From contig JAWLBB010000003.1 in assembly GCA_041395105.1 (NCBI GenBank), positions 437,063 through 501,062 of the forward strand: a DNA stretch of 64,000 bases. The letters run 5' to 3'. The position numbers and the translations under genes are program-made. The notes beneath the pieces are model-generated. The model was not told the origin of the DNA, made no database searches, and saw only the letters and a program-made list of their open reading frames with translations. Source of the stretch: Opitutaceae bacterium (GTDB lineage: Bacteria > Verrucomicrobiota > Verrucomicrobiia > Opitutales > Opitutaceae). Positions 1 through 8,595 of the stretch are shown here, piece after piece (within the stretch, counting starts at the first letter, position 1; each line of letters starts with the position of its first letter).

Positions 1-425
1 GCCGACGGCGACTGCGCGACAACCGCCCCGAAGAGAGAGGGATGGCGCAACGCGGTCCAGATCGCCTGCAGACCGCTCAGACTCAAGCCGACCATGCCAT
101 GTCCGCCCGCTTCAAGAGACGGGAAGCGCGCGCGCGCCCAACCCATGAGATCGTCGCAGAGGAAACGTGCGAAATCCGGGTGACAGGCGTATTCGGAATG
201 TCGGTTTTCCGGGGTCACACAGGGCACAAAGACCAACGTCATCGGGCCCACTTCCCCCGCCTGCTCCATCCCATTGAGGATCGCCCCGATGCCGATCTTG
301 CCGAGGTAATTCTCCGCATCGAGGATGAGGCAGAGCCGGGTCGGTTCATGTCCGTCGGGCGAATCGACCCAGACGGAACGGTTCCGCCCGAGCGCCACGC
401 TCCCGATCAGCAATTCCTCAAGCAT
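1..425 (-). CDS. Putative esterase (enterochelin-esterase/EstD type), 3' end outside window
   Basis: Alpha/beta-hydrolase of the putative-esterase family, likely hydrolysing an ester of unknown identity. Only the first 141 residues lie in the window; the rest is beyond position 1. I read it from the ATG at 425-423 (MLEELLIGSVALGRNRS). Visible marks are a beta-strand with LCLILDAENY near residue 32, a run MTLVFVPCV near residue 62, and the nucleophile elbow GLSLSG near residue 113 (serine in G-x-S-x-G), followed by ALRHPSLFGAVVAQSPS, the usual family continuation. The catalytic Asp and His would be in the missing part. The start overlaps the S4 gene's stop codon by 8 bases, so the two are probably cotranscribed. 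Substrate cannot be told; no siderophore genes are nearby. Confidence 0.75.
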   Translation of the reverse strand, partial: MLEELLIGSVALGRNRSVWVDSPDGHEPTRLCLILDAENYLGKIGIGAILNGMEQAGEVGPMTLVFVPCVTPENRHSEYACHPDFARFLCDDLMGWARARFPSLEAGGHGMVGLSLSGLQAIWTALRHPSLFGAVVAQSPS

Positions 426-717
426 CCGACACCCCTCTCCGCTGCGGGTGTGCGGCTTCTCCGGTCCGGTCCGCGCCGGGCGCGACAAGCAGGGAGACGC
501 CCGCGAAGATGATGCGATCTCCGGCCACGATCTGTCTTCGCTTCCGCGTTTCCACTTCCCCGTTGAGGATCACCCGACCGTCGGCGATCACATGCTTGGC
601 TTCGCCGCCGCTCCGCACCAGTCCCTCCATTTTGAGGATTTTGCAGAGCTCGATCGGAAGGTTTTCCACCGTCACGGTCCGAATGGGCGCGGAGCCCGCT
701 GAAGAGTCGTTTTTCAT
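418..717 (-). CDS. RNA-binding S4 domain protein (YbcJ-like)
   Basis: A 99-residue protein made almost entirely of one S4 domain, a fold that binds structured RNA, often rRNA. The domain runs from about residue 14 to 75: TVTVENLPIELCKILKMEG, then the signature GLVRSGGEAKHVIADGRV and LNGEVETRKRRQIVAGD. The size and arrangement match the small YbcJ/YaaA family, whose precise target is not settled. The C-terminal 25 residues are polar and unstructured. Its ATG overlaps the stop of the upstream nitrilase-GDPD gene (ATGA), and its own stop overlaps the esterase start, so the three genes form a tight minus-strand operon with likely translational coupling. Confidence 0.85.
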   Translation of the reverse strand: MKNDSSAGSAPIRTVTVENLPIELCKILKMEGLVRSGGEAKHVIADGRVILNGEVETRKRRQIVAGDRIIFAGVSLLVAPGADRTGEAAHPQRRGVSDA

Positions 718-2330
718 GGATGAATGGAGGGGATTTCCGGGCTGTCCGGTCTCACCAACGGCACCGCCACTCCCTGGTCTAGGAGCAGATTGGCCCGGTT
801 GGTCAGTAGGACATCAATGCCAATATCGAGAAAGCGACGGGCATCGGCAACCTCATCCGAGTAGAAGAGATTGCAGACGAGGCCGGCATCATGAGCCCGC
901 CGACAGTGTGCGGCAGTCACCGTTCTTGGAAATTGAATGCGGCGGCAGGCGTGAGCCTCGGCCACGACCTGCTGGGTCTCCGGCCGATCCTGCCCGATCA
1001 ATGAGGCACGCCCGATATCCGGATCATACCGACGGGCAAAGGCCAGGACATCTTCGGCGTGCCCGGCGATATAAGCGAGGTCGACCAGCCCATGTCTGCG
1101 TAGCAGATCACAGACCAGCCGGACGAGCCTCCCGTCCGGTCCGGCGTCCTTGAGGTGGATGTTCATGACCGCACGATGATCGACCAGCTCAATGACCTCT
1201 TCGAAGCGAGGCAGGCGAATGCCCCGCCAAAGCTCACCCATCCGGATCCCGGCATCCATCCGACGCAGGTCCGCCCAGTCCAGATCCGTCACGACGCCCT
1301 GGCCGTCGGTCGTACGATCCACCCGCGGATCATGACAGACCACCGGAACACCGTCGCGACTGAGCCACAGATCGAACTCGATCTCGTGCACCCCGAGGGC
1401 AAGCGCGGCCGAAAAAGCGGGCAGGGTGTTCTCGGGACAGACATGACTGAGTCCCCGGTGGGCGCAAAGCTTCGGGGCCGGAGCCGCAAGGCTGGCCTGT
1501 ATCCGTTCCTGGGCATTCCGGTAGAGGCCGGGGCGTCGATGGCCTTCGAGGAGAACCCGATGCTCGATCACAGCTTGTCCGTGAGAATGGGGCTTCATCC
1601 ACTTCTCGGACAGATCCACCTGGCACCGGACGATGCCCGCCTGCTGACCGCCAGTGGCCACCAGGGAACCGTCCGGCGCGGCCACCAGAGACTCGCCACC
1701 GGAAGATCCCCCTTCCATGGCGTAGCCGCTGCGGATCAACCAGGCCCCGGTATCAAGCGCCCGACCTCGGGCCAGGAGACGGATTCGTCCGGGAGATTCC
1801 GAGCGCTGGTAACTGGGAGAAACCACAAGATCGACCTTCGCAAAGGCCAGGGCCTCCGAGACCTCGGAAAAATAAAGATCGAAGCAGGGCGCGAATCCCA
1901 GCAAGTGTCCCCGCCAACGGATCACCTGCATCCGCAAACCCGGGTCAAGACGGAGCCGGGTCGACTCCGCTTCGGTAAGGTGCAGCTTCTCGGGCGACGG
2001 CTCCGACCGCCGGCCGGAATCAAAAACGGCCACCCCGTTGAGCCAGCGGGCTCCGCGATTCCAGACGATACCCGCGACCACCAGACACTCCAAGCGCCGG
2101 GATTCTTCCGCCAGTCGATCGAGAAATGCGACCCCCTGTTCGAGAGCAAATGAGCGCATGAGATCGCCGTCCTCCAAGCCCGGGGTATTGGCGTATTCCG
2201 GGAGAAGGAGAAGATCGCACCCGCCCGGAGTCAGCGCCTGGATTGAACCGATCATCCACTCGTGACAACGAACCGCCGCTTCAGCGCTTCCGTCCGACGG
2301 ATAGGGAGGCTGGAGAAGGGCGATTTTCAT
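714..2330 (-). CDS. Nitrilase/CN-hydrolase fused to glycerophosphodiester phosphodiesterase
   Basis: One 538-residue chain with two enzyme domains. Residues 1-270 are a carbon-nitrogen hydrolase domain: it starts MKIALLQPP and keeps the whole catalytic triad, Glu45 in LLLPEYANT, Lys115 in EKLHLTE and Cys149 in GFAPCFDLYF. Residues from about 290 to the end are a GDPD domain: AHRGLSHVCPENT, then HEIEFDLWLSRDG and PVVCHDPRVDRTTDG supply the catalytic and metal-binding residues of that family. The combination could free an amine or ammonia and a phospho-alcohol from one lipid-derived substrate, but that is inference. An in-frame ATG 22 codons upstream (2396) exists; I prefer 2330 because MKIALLQ is the normal nitrilase N-terminus. 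No signal peptide, so cytoplasmic. Confidence 0.88.
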   Translation of the reverse strand: MKIALLQPPYPSDGSAEAAVRCHEWMIGSIQALTPGGCDLLLLPEYANTPGLEDGDLMRSFALEQGVAFLDRLAEESRRLECLVVAGIVWNRGARWLNGVAVFDSGRRSEPSPEKLHLTEAESTRLRLDPGLRMQVIRWRGHLLGFAPCFDLYFSEVSEALAFAKVDLVVSPSYQRSESPGRIRLLARGRALDTGAWLIRSGYAMEGGSSGGESLVAAPDGSLVATGGQQAGIVRCQVDLSEKWMKPHSHGQAVIEHRVLLEGHRRPGLYRNAQERIQASLAAPAPKLCAHRGLSHVCPENTLPAFSAALALGVHEIEFDLWLSRDGVPVVCHDPRVDRTTDGQGVVTDLDWADLRRMDAGIRMGELWRGIRLPRFEEVIELVDHRAVMNIHLKDAGPDGRLVRLVCDLLRRHGLVDLAYIAGHAEDVLAFARRYDPDIGRASLIGQDRPETQQVVAEAHACRRIQFPRTVTAAHCRRAHDAGLVCNLFYSDEVADARRFLDIGIDVLLTNRANLLLDQGVAVPLVRPDSPEIPSIHP

Positions 2331-2579
2331 GGAAATGACCGACGTCCCAATACGCAATGCGAATGGCGGGACAGAGCGAGCCAAAAGGGAGCGCACTGAA
2401 GCCTGTTGAAAGAATCCAAAAAAGGCTCAACAATAGACAAACAATGCATAAGCCAATATGGAGGAATGGTCTAATACTATAAGCGGCTGTCCTTCCTATT
2501 TGACTTTCCCGGCCGAAATCGGGAGAGCCAAACGCGACGGAACGCTCATCTTTCGCTCAACACCAATACCAAGAATACC

Positions 2580-3614
2580 ATGCCTGTAGCCACACCGAAA
2601 CAATTTGCCGCCATGATCGACGCTGCCCAGCAGGGCGGCTACGCCTACCCGGCAGTCAACGTGACGTCCATCACCACAATCAACGCCGCCCTCAAGGCGT
2701 TTGCCGAATCCAAATCGGATGGCATCATTCAATTCTCCACCGGTGGCGGTCAGTTCGCTTCCGGTCTCGCAGTCAACGATGCCGCGTTCGGCTGCATCGT
2801 TCTGGCCGAGGCCGCACACCGACTGGCCGAGAAGTACGACGTCCTGATTGGCCTGCATACCGATCATTGCCAACCCGAGAAGGCCGCCGGTTTCCTCAAG
2901 CCCCTGATCGAGGCCACCGCCGCCCGTCGGGCCAAGGGAGAGAACAATCTCTTCCAGATGCACATGCTGGATGCTTCCGGCCTGCCTCTGGCCGAGAACA
3001 TGAAGATCTCCCAGGAATATCTCAAACTTTGTGCCGATCAGGAGATCATCCTTGAAATCGAAGCCGGCGTGGTCGGAGGCGAGGAAGACGGCGCCGCCGG
3101 CAGCGAGGATACCCCCTCCGAAAAGCTCTACACCACTCCGGAAGACATGCTCGCCGTTTACGAGGCCCTCAACGGACGCGGCCGCTACATGTTCGCCGCG
3201 ACCTTCGGCAATGTCCACGGCGCCTACAAGCCCGGTGCGGTCAAACTCCGTCCCAAGATTCTCAAGCAGGGCCAGGATGCCGTCATCGCCAAGTACGGCA
3301 AGGAAGCCGAGTTTGATCTCGTCTTCCACGGGGGTTCCGGGTCCGACTTGAGCGACATTCGGGAAACCCTCGGCTATGGTGTGGTCAAGATGAACATCGA
3401 TACCGACACCCAGTATGCCTTCACCCGGCCGATCGTCACCCACATCTGCTCGAATATCGAGGGTGTGCTCAAGATCGACGGCGAGGTCGGCAACAAGAAG
3501 ACCTACGACCCGCGCTCCTACCTGAAGAAAGCCGAGCAGTCGATGGCCAACCGGATGAAGGTGGCCTGTGAGGACCTTCAGTCCGTCGGCAAGACGATCT
3601 TCGGCAAGGTCTGA
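2580..3614 (+). CDS. fba: Fructose-bisphosphate aldolase, class II
   Basis: Cleaves fructose-1,6-bisphosphate to dihydroxyacetone phosphate and glyceraldehyde-3-phosphate in glycolysis and condenses them in gluconeogenesis. At 344 residues it has the length of the E. coli FbaA (class IIA) type. Zinc and catalytic regions are visible: GLHTDHCQPEKA (His and the catalytic Asp), EIEAGVVGGEEDG, TFGNVHGAYKPGAV, VFHGGSGS and KMNIDTDTQYAF. It stands alone, opposite in direction to the nitrilase-GDPD gene, with 249 bases of relatively AT-rich spacer before it that probably holds both promoters. A strong intrinsic terminator follows about 30 bases after the stop. Confidence 0.97.
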   Translation: MPVATPKQFAAMIDAAQQGGYAYPAVNVTSITTINAALKAFAESKSDGIIQFSTGGGQFASGLAVNDAAFGCIVLAEAAHRLAEKYDVLIGLHTDHCQPEKAAGFLKPLIEATAARRAKGENNLFQMHMLDASGLPLAENMKISQEYLKLCADQEIILEIEAGVVGGEEDGAAGSEDTPSEKLYTTPEDMLAVYEALNGRGRYMFAATFGNVHGAYKPGAVKLRPKILKQGQDAVIAKYGKEAEFDLVFHGGSGSDLSDIRETLGYGVVKMNIDTDTQYAFTRPIVTHICSNIEGVLKIDGEVGNKKTYDPRSYLKKAEQSMANRMKVACEDLQSVGKTIFGKV

Positions 3615-3644
3615 CCTCCAGAATCTCCACCGAGTCCATTCATC

Positions 3645-3676
3645 AAAGCCCCCCGGCCCGCGCGGGGGGCTTTTTC
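3645..3676 (+). terminator. Intrinsic terminator of the aldolase gene
   Basis: AAAGCCCCCC and GGGGGGCTTT form a GC-rich stem around a short CG-rich loop, followed by five T. It lies 30 bases after the aldolase stop. Confidence 0.9.
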
Positions 3677-3745
3677 GTTTTCCGATCAAGCTCCACCCAA
3701 CGGGTTCGCCGGATTACGTCTTGAGTCATCCTGCCCTCCCGGAAA

Positions 3746-3800
3746 GATCTCAAATCTCAAATCCCAGAATCCAAATATCAAATCTCAGATTTCAAATACC
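3746..3800. repeat. AT-rich degenerate short repeat (CAAATCTCA-like units)
   Basis: About 55 bases built from imperfect copies of a 9-11 base unit such as CAAATCTCA, ATCCCAGAATC and CAAATATCA, ending one base before the PHP gene start. It includes the near-palindrome AAATCTCAGATTT (3780-3792). Composition is far more AT-rich than the surroundings. It may be part of the promoter or leader of the PHP gene, or a dispersed repeat; the sequence alone does not decide. Confidence 0.6.
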
Positions 3801-3801
3801 G

Positions 3802-4692
3802 ATGCTTCCCTTCTCCCAACCCGGCACTTTCTGGAAAGGCAATCTACACGGTCACAGCAACCGCTCCGATGGCGGGTTGCCACCGGAGGAGGTGGCCCGG
3901 CGCTACCGAGAGGCGGGCTACGACTTCATGGCACTGACCGACCATTTCCTTGCTGCCTACGAGTATCCGATCACCGATACCCGCGCCTTTCGGACTGACG
4001 GTTTCACCACGATCATCGGGGCCGAACTCCATTCCGACCAGACGGAATTCGGCGACATGTGGCACCTGCTGGCGGTCGGCCTTCCCGACGATTTCGCTCC
4101 TCCCGGCAATGATGAGTCGGCGGCGGCGATGGCCGCTCGCGCCCGTGAAGCCGGAGCCTATGTGGCTGCAGCCCACCCCGCCTGGTACGGACTGACGGAA
4201 CGCGACCTTGAGGCGCTTGGGCCGGTCGATGCGATCGAAGTCTTCAACGGCGTGGCCGTCGACCACAACGGTCATTCCGACAGTTGGGAACTGACCGATA
4301 TCGTTCTCGGCCGCGGTCATCGTTATCTGGTCTGTGCCACCGACGACTTCCATGGGACCGCGGGCCGGAACGATTTCCAAAGGGGCTGGGTTCAGGTGAA
4401 ATGTGATGCCCTCGATCCGGAGCAGCTCCTCGCAGCGCTGAAACTCGGGCATTACTATTCGAGCACCGGGCCTGAGATTCACCATATCGAGCGAACCCCG
4501 GAAAACCGACTGAGACTCTCCTGTTCGCCAGCCGACCGGGTTTTCGTGACAGGGAAAGGACCCCGCGCGATCGCCCTGGCCGGCGAAAACCGGACGGAGT
4601 TCGAATTCGATCTCAGCCAATTCCGGAGTCCCTATATGCGCCTCACCGTCCGCGGCCCTGATGGCACCTGCGCCTGGACAAATCCGTTCTGA
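3802..4692 (+). CDS. PHP-domain metal-dependent phosphoesterase
   Basis: A 296-residue protein with an N-terminal PHP domain, a metal-dependent phosphoesterase fold. Metal ligands are seen in GNLHGHSNRSDG (residues 13-24) and ALTDHF, then GAELHSD, AAHPAWYG and CATDDFHG, in the order expected for PHP active sites. The C-terminal 60 residues (after GHYYSSTGPEI) form a small beta-rich extension common in this subfamily. Likely substrate is a phosphorylated small molecule, not identified. I chose the ATG at 3802 because the longer reading frame upstream translates the aldolase terminator and the AT-rich repeat. It has no obvious operon partner; the next gene is convergent. Confidence 0.88.
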   Translation: MLPFSQPGTFWKGNLHGHSNRSDGGLPPEEVARRYREAGYDFMALTDHFLAAYEYPITDTRAFRTDGFTTIIGAELHSDQTEFGDMWHLLAVGLPDDFAPPGNDESAAAMAARAREAGAYVAAAHPAWYGLTERDLEALGPVDAIEVFNGVAVDHNGHSDSWELTDIVLGRGHRYLVCATDDFHGTAGRNDFQRGWVQVKCDALDPEQLLAALKLGHYYSSTGPEIHHIERTPENRLRLSCSPADRVFVTGKGPRAIALAGENRTEFEFDLSQFRSPYMRLTVRGPDGTCAWTNPF

Positions 4693-4714
4693 GTGGAAGT
4701 CGCCGGGAGTCCCG

Positions 4715-5287
4715 TCAACCCAGGAAACGGCCCGCGCCCGCGGATTCCAGATCCTGAAGGATGGCGGCCGTCCCTTCGATCAACGCTTCGAGATCCCCTC
4801 CGCGCGGCATCGAGAAGCGGGCCTGATGAGACTGCAGGGTCATCTCGATCGCCGATCCGTCGACCCGCAGCTTCAGCCAGGAGCAATCCGCCGAATAATC
4901 GAGAAACGGGGCCAGCCGATCCGACTCCTCGATCCGGTCGATCGTTGCTTCCAGATCGATCGCCTGCGGGAAATCAAACACCACCGACTGACACATCAGG
5001 CGGAAGATGCCAGTGAATGCCTTCCGCCGGACGAGGTCGGAATCGGTGATGGATCCGACCTCGATCCCGATCCGATAGGCCTTGGGATCATCGGGGTCCT
5101 GATCGATCCATAAGGTGACCGTGAAGCCGGGTGTCCGGATGACGGCGGTTCCGTCCTCACAACTGAACGCAAGCGCCTTACGTTTCAAACCCAGGCCGGT
5201 GCGAATCTCACGAAAGAGGCGTTCGGCACGCTCCTCGACCTCCGAACTGACCCACTTTCCGGGCGAAGGCCTCAGCCGCCGGACCAT
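4715..5287 (-). CDS. Conserved-looking hypothetical protein
   Basis: No family recognised. From the ATG at 5287 the protein is 190 residues, rich in alternating charged and hydrophobic residues, with a helical start (SSEVEERAERLFREIRTG) and a beta-rich middle (AVIRTPGFTVTLWIDQDPDD, then YRIGIEVGSI). No signal peptide or membrane segment, so probably cytoplasmic. The frame stays open upstream to 5413, but those 42 residues are Gly/Ser/Pro-rich and look non-coding, so I chose the internal start; an AGGA lies about 12 bases before it. It is convergent with the PHP gene, 22 bases apart. Confidence 0.6.
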   Translation of the reverse strand: MVRRLRPSPGKWVSSEVEERAERLFREIRTGLGLKRKALAFSCEDGTAVIRTPGFTVTLWIDQDPDDPKAYRIGIEVGSITDSDLVRRKAFTGIFRLMCQSVVFDFPQAIDLEATIDRIEESDRLAPFLDYSADCSWLKLRVDGSAIEMTLQSHQARFSMPRGGDLEALIEGTAAILQDLESAGAGRFLG

Positions 5288-5564
5288 GCCGGTCGGGTTC
5301 CTGATGCCTGCCCCGGACGAAACCCTGCAAACGCCTGATCCGTCCCCCGTCAAATCCGCAGAGACGGGCCGATAAAAGGGACCATGAGTTGCGGCGGGAT
5401 CAGTTTCTGGCATTTCAGAATCGAGAATGGCGAAAGCGCCCTTCCCCAGGCAAACCCGGATTCCCTCAATCGCCTGGATCGATCGCCATTTTCAGCTGGC
5501 GAATCCTCCCCGTCATGGATTCACTGGGTCATCTCCGCAAGGGACCCGCGTCTCCTGAAAACCA

Positions 5565-6252
5565 ATGATTCCCGCCGAAGAAGCCCTGGAACGTCTGCGC
5601 CTCGGAAACCGGCGTTTCGCCGCGAACCTGGGCGGCCATGGCATCCTGACCAATCAGGCCCGACGCGACGAGCTTCTGGCCGGTCAGGAGCCCTTCGCCA
5701 TCATCCTCGGCTGTTCAGACTCCCGCGTGCCCCTCGAGATCATTTTCGACCAGGGGTTGGGCGATCTCTTTGTCATCCGCGTGGCGGGCAATATCGTGGC
5801 CGCCAGCCAGGGTCGGCAGTGTCGAGTTTGCCGTCGAGCAGTGCAAGACTGCACTCATTGTCCTGGGTCATTCGATGTGTGGCGCCGTCACCGCCACACT
5901 TGAGGAACTCGAACGTCCGACCGAGAATCGCTCGCAGAATCTCCGGTCGATCGTCGATCGGATCCGACCCTCGGTTGAGACATTGATCGAGACCGATCTT
6001 CGAGCCAGACCCGCCGAGCTCCTCCATCATGCCATCCGGGCCAATGTCCGGGTGTCGGCCAATCAGCTGCGACACGGATCGCGGATTCTCGAAGAACTCA
6101 TTCGCGATGGCCGTCTCACGATCGTCGGCGCCGAATACTCGCTCGAGACCGGACTGGTTGATTTTTCGACGGGGCCGGTTGAGCCGGTTTCGGTTTCCGG
6201 ACCTTTGATGCGCACTGCCGGCTTGCGCAATGACCGCAGATGGTTTCTTTGA
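5565..6252 (+). pseudogene. Beta-class carbonic anhydrase, interrupted by one frameshift
   Basis: Interconverts CO2 and bicarbonate. The first part (to about 5810) reads MIPAEEALERLRLGNRRF and includes ILGCSDSRVPLEIIFDQG, giving zinc ligand Cys50 and Asp52; then AGNIVAASQG. After that the frame is lost and similarity continues in another frame as SVEFAVEQCKTALIVLGHSMCGAV, with the His and Cys zinc ligands in HSMCG. One extra G in the GGG at 5810-5812 explains the break; removing it gives a normal 228-residue enzyme. Because every active-site residue survives, a sequencing or assembly error is as likely as a real mutation. msrB follows 6 bases later, suggesting an operon. Confidence 0.85.
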
Positions 6253-6258
6253 ACCGTG

Positions 6259-6712
6259 ATGAAACACCAAAGAGGGAGAATCCGGCAACGCCCGTTCCAA
6301 GGTCGAAAAGTCCGACGACCAGTGGCGGAGGGAACTGACCGGCGAACAGTACCGCATTCTTCGAACAGCCGGAACCGAACAACCCTTCGGTCCGGCTTAT
6401 GAGACCTTTTCCAAAGAGGGTTCCGGGACCTATGTCTGCGCCGGATGCGGTGCCCGGCTCTTCACCTCCGTTCAGAAATTCGATTCCCATTGCGGTTGGC
6501 CCTCGTTTTACGATCCGGCCGACGCGGAGAATGTCTGGACGCGTGAGGACAAATCGCTCGGCCGGATCCGGACCGAGGTCCTCTGTGCCATCTGCGATGG
6601 ACACCTGGGACACGTCTTCAAGGGCGAAGGCTACGAAACCCCGACCGATCTGCGCTACTGCATCAACGGAGTGGCCCTGAAGTTCATTCCGGACGAAGGT
6701 CCCTCAGGCTGA
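6259..6712 (+). CDS. msrB: Peptide methionine-R-sulfoxide reductase (start region frameshifted)
   Basis: Reduces methionine-R-sulfoxide in damaged proteins. The frame open from 6263 reads NTKEGESGNARSKVEK, then WRRELTGEQYRILRTAGTE, YVCAGCGARLF and VLCAICDGHLGHVF (two CxxC zinc pairs), HCGWPSFYDP, and RYCINGVALKF with the catalytic Cys. That frame has no start codon: a TGA lies immediately upstream. The ATG at 6259-6261 is one base out of frame; dropping one A from AAA at 6262-6264 restores MNTKEGESGNARSK, the usual MsrB beginning. So this is a full-length MsrB with a one-base insertion at its start, probably a consensus error. It lies 6 bases after the carbonic anhydrase. Confidence 0.88.
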
Positions 6713-6897
6713 AAGCGGGCTGTCTTGAAGCTCTTGCTGCTTCCTTTCGGCATGTCCATGCTTGCGCACCCGCCAGCGACAAGAGCCAGCACCGCAACGA
6801 GTATCGTCCGATTCAATTTAATCGGCCTGTTCCGGGGGCGAGCGGGTGGCCTGGAAGGATTTGGTGACTGGCCCGGAGGGACTCCGGCCGATATTCT

Positions 6898-8586
6898 TCA
6901 GGACCTCTCCGAGACCTTCCGGGCGCGACTGTCCTTCAGCGAGACGGTCCGGTTGAAGACCAGATGATCCGGCCGGCTGTCGACCGAGTCCACCGTGAAA
7001 TAGCCCTTGCGCTCAAACTGGAAAGCTGTGCCGGGCGCAGCTGCCGCCAACCCGGGTTCGACCTTGGCCTGGATGCGGATCAGGGACTTCTGGTTGAGAT
7101 GCTCGATCCAGGGAATGCCGTCACTGTCATCCAGGATATTCGCTTTGCTGAACAAGGTGTCATAGAGCCGCACCTCCGCATCCAGACCACGGCGCGCACA
7201 GACCCAATGTATGGTGCCCTTCACCTTGCGGCCGTCCGGTGAATCGCCTCCCCGCGTAGCCGGGTCGTAGGTGCAGCGGATGCATGTGACCTCGCCGCTC
7301 GATGGATCCTTGTCGATTCCGGTGCAGGTGACCAGGTAACCGTAACGCAGCCGCACCTCCCGCCCAACCGACATCCGGTAGAAATTCCTGGGCGCGTTCT
7401 CCTGGAAATCCTCACGTTCGATGAAGAGCTCACGGGAAAAAGGAATCTGACGTGAACCGGCCTCGGCATTCGCCGGATGATTGGCCGCCTCGAGCCACTC
7501 CTCCTTGTCTTCAGGGTAATTCTCAATGACCAGGCGAACCGGATCGAGCACACCCATGACGCGGTGGGTCGTCTCATTCAGGTCCTGGCGAACATGGTGT
7601 TCCAGCAGGGCAAAATCCGTCAGGCTGTTGTACTTGGTAACCCCCACCTCCTCGAGAAAGGAACGGATCGCTTTGGGCGTGTAGCCCCTCCTCCGCATGC
7701 CGCGGATCGTCGGCATGCGCGGATCGTCCCATCCACTTACGTGCCCCCCATGGACCAGTTCCCGCAAGTAGCGTTTGCCCGTGACGATGTAGGTGACGTT
7801 GAGGCGGGCAAACTCATACTGATGCGACTGAAAAACCCCGGTATTCTCGATACACCAGTCGTAGAGGGGACGATGCACTTCAAACTCGATGCTGCAGAGA
7901 GAATGGGTGATCCCTTCAATCGCGTCGGAGATGGCATGGGCGTAGTCATACATCGGATAGATGCACCAGGCATCTCCCGTGCGATGATGGCCGACCTTCT
8001 TGATCCGGTAGAGGGCCGGATCGCGCAGGTGGAGATTGGGTGAGGTCATGTCGATCTTCGCCCGGAGGACCTTCGACCCCTCGTCGAATTCACCCGCTTT
8101 CATGCGGACGAAAAGATCAAGATTCTCCTCGACCGAGCGGTTCCGGAACGGACTCTCCTTGCCGGGCCTGGAGGGGACGCCGCGGTAGCTCTTCCATGTC
8201 TCCTGATCCAGTTCGCAGACATAGGCCTTCCCGTCGCGGATCAGTTGAACGGCCAGCTCATAAAGACGGTCGAAATACCCGGAGGCAAAATAGAGATGCT
8301 CGCCCCAGTCAAAACCCATCCAGCGAATGTCCTCGATGATCGACTCCACATACTCGGTTTCCTCCTTTTCCGGGTTGGTGTCATCCATCCGCAGATGACA
8401 GCGTCCCCCGAATTCTTCAGCGAAACCGAAGTTGAGACAAAACGCCTTGGCACTGCCGAGATGAAGATAACCGTTCGGTTCGGGAGGGAACCGGGTCACG
8501 ATCGTCTCATACCGTCCGGCGGCGACATCGGCAGCAATGATCTGCCGGATGAAATTCTGCGGTTTGGGTGTGGTTTCCTCAGTCAT
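6898..8586 (-). CDS. glnS: Glutaminyl-tRNA synthetase
   Basis: Charges tRNA-Gln with glutamine. 562 residues, the usual size. The class I HIGH signature appears as PPEPNGYLHLGSAKAF (residues 34-49). The Rossmann core continues with LRMDDTNPEKE and HVSGWDDPRMPTIRG, and the C-terminal half (from about residue 345, VLDPVRLVIENYPE) has the two anticodon-binding beta-barrels ending GYFTVDS and LVFNRTVSL. The KMSKS-equivalent reads TYIVTGKRYLREL instead of the common VMSKRKL, keeping the second Lys. It lies 9 bases downstream of gltX in the same direction, so the two synthetases share an operon and this organism appears to charge Gln directly. Confidence 0.96.
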   Translation of the reverse strand: MTEETTPKPQNFIRQIIAADVAAGRYETIVTRFPPEPNGYLHLGSAKAFCLNFGFAEEFGGRCHLRMDDTNPEKEETEYVESIIEDIRWMGFDWGEHLYFASGYFDRLYELAVQLIRDGKAYVCELDQETWKSYRGVPSRPGKESPFRNRSVEENLDLFVRMKAGEFDEGSKVLRAKIDMTSPNLHLRDPALYRIKKVGHHRTGDAWCIYPMYDYAHAISDAIEGITHSLCSIEFEVHRPLYDWCIENTGVFQSHQYEFARLNVTYIVTGKRYLRELVHGGHVSGWDDPRMPTIRGMRRRGYTPKAIRSFLEEVGVTKYNSLTDFALLEHHVRQDLNETTHRVMGVLDPVRLVIENYPEDKEEWLEAANHPANAEAGSRQIPFSRELFIEREDFQENAPRNFYRMSVGREVRLRYGYLVTCTGIDKDPSSGEVTCIRCTYDPATRGGDSPDGRKVKGTIHWVCARRGLDAEVRLYDTLFSKANILDDSDGIPWIEHLNQKSLIRIQAKVEPGLAAAAPGTAFQFERKGYFTVDSVDSRPDHLVFNRTVSLKDSRARKVSERS

Positions 8587-8595
8587 AGCGGGCCT

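Noticed and set aside
2496..3689. Long minus-strand open frame (397 codons) opposite the aldolase gene
   Set aside because: It mirrors the codon pattern of fba and has no family-like sequence; it is the usual high-GC antisense frame.
6725..6967. 80-codon plus-strand frame between msrB and glnS
   Set aside because: Half of it is antisense to glnS, and the rest lacks any structure beyond a hydrophobic stretch.
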